From Omnitrophica WOR_2 bacterium RIFCSPHIGHO2_02_FULL_52_10 (GTDB taxonomy: Bacteria > Omnitrophota > Gorgyraeia > Zapsychrales > Zapsychraceae), in assembly GCA_001805655.1 (NCBI GenBank), contig MHGR01000078.1:1-5483 (forward strand): a stretch of DNA of 5,483 nucleotides, in the 5' to 3' direction. Position 1 is the stretch's first letter. Each line of letters starts with the position of its first letter. Below, piece after piece: positions 5,478 through 5,483 of this stretch. Below the pieces are notes generated by a model. It was not told the DNA's origin, made no database searches, and saw nothing but the letters and a program-made list of their open reading frames with translations. A program made the translations under genes and the position numbers.

Positions 5478-5483
5478 AGGGTT

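Noticed and set aside
1..5483. CRISPR array, tRNA, insertion sequence or transposase
   Set aside because: No regularly spaced repeats, cloverleaf-like segment, or transposase motif was seen; the only repeats are the two coding helicase ends and the methylase start fragment.

Overview
All supported genes lie on the minus strand, so transcription runs from right to left. They are packed like one operon, with gaps of a few to about 25 bases or small overlaps. The content is that of a bacterial defence island: a nucleotidyltransferase/HEPN toxin-antitoxin-like pair, a DUF4062 protein coupled to an unknown 262-residue protein, a PIN-domain nuclease, and the N-terminal 394 residues of a DUF1156 DNA methylase that runs off the left edge. 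The organism cannot be named from this window. Moderately GC-rich codon use, AGGAG-type ribosome sites and an in-frame palindromic insertion fit a free-living Gram-negative-type bacterium, possibly uncultured. No ribosomal, tRNA, CRISPR or transposase sequence is present.

Layout in the direction of transcription: MNT nucleotidyltransferase (5477-5145), HEPN protein (5158-4709), a 78-codon leftover of the C-terminus of a DUF3883-type defence helicase (4686-4450), DUF4062 protein (4447-3350), 262-residue unknown protein (3353-2565), a broken 5' end of a second DUF1156 methylase gene (about 2547-2506) fused directly to a second leftover of the helicase C-terminus (about 2505-2350), PIN nuclease (2343-1201), then the intact start of the DUF1156 methylase (from 1182).

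The main observation is this repeated architecture. Twice there is a helicase 3' end, then accessory gene(s), then a methylase 5' end; the middle junction reads methylase-start/helicase-end. That is the junction expected if two helicase-cargo-methylase loci were stacked by tandem duplication, or recombined with loss of the methylase and helicase bodies between them. It suggests a variable cargo slot between helicase and methylase of an Hma-like (helicase/methylase/ATPase) or related defence locus. The slot is filled once by the DUF4062/262-residue pair and once by the PIN protein. The helicase body itself is missing from this window, and MNT-HEPN stands where it would be expected. Function of the cargo genes is inferred from family and context only.
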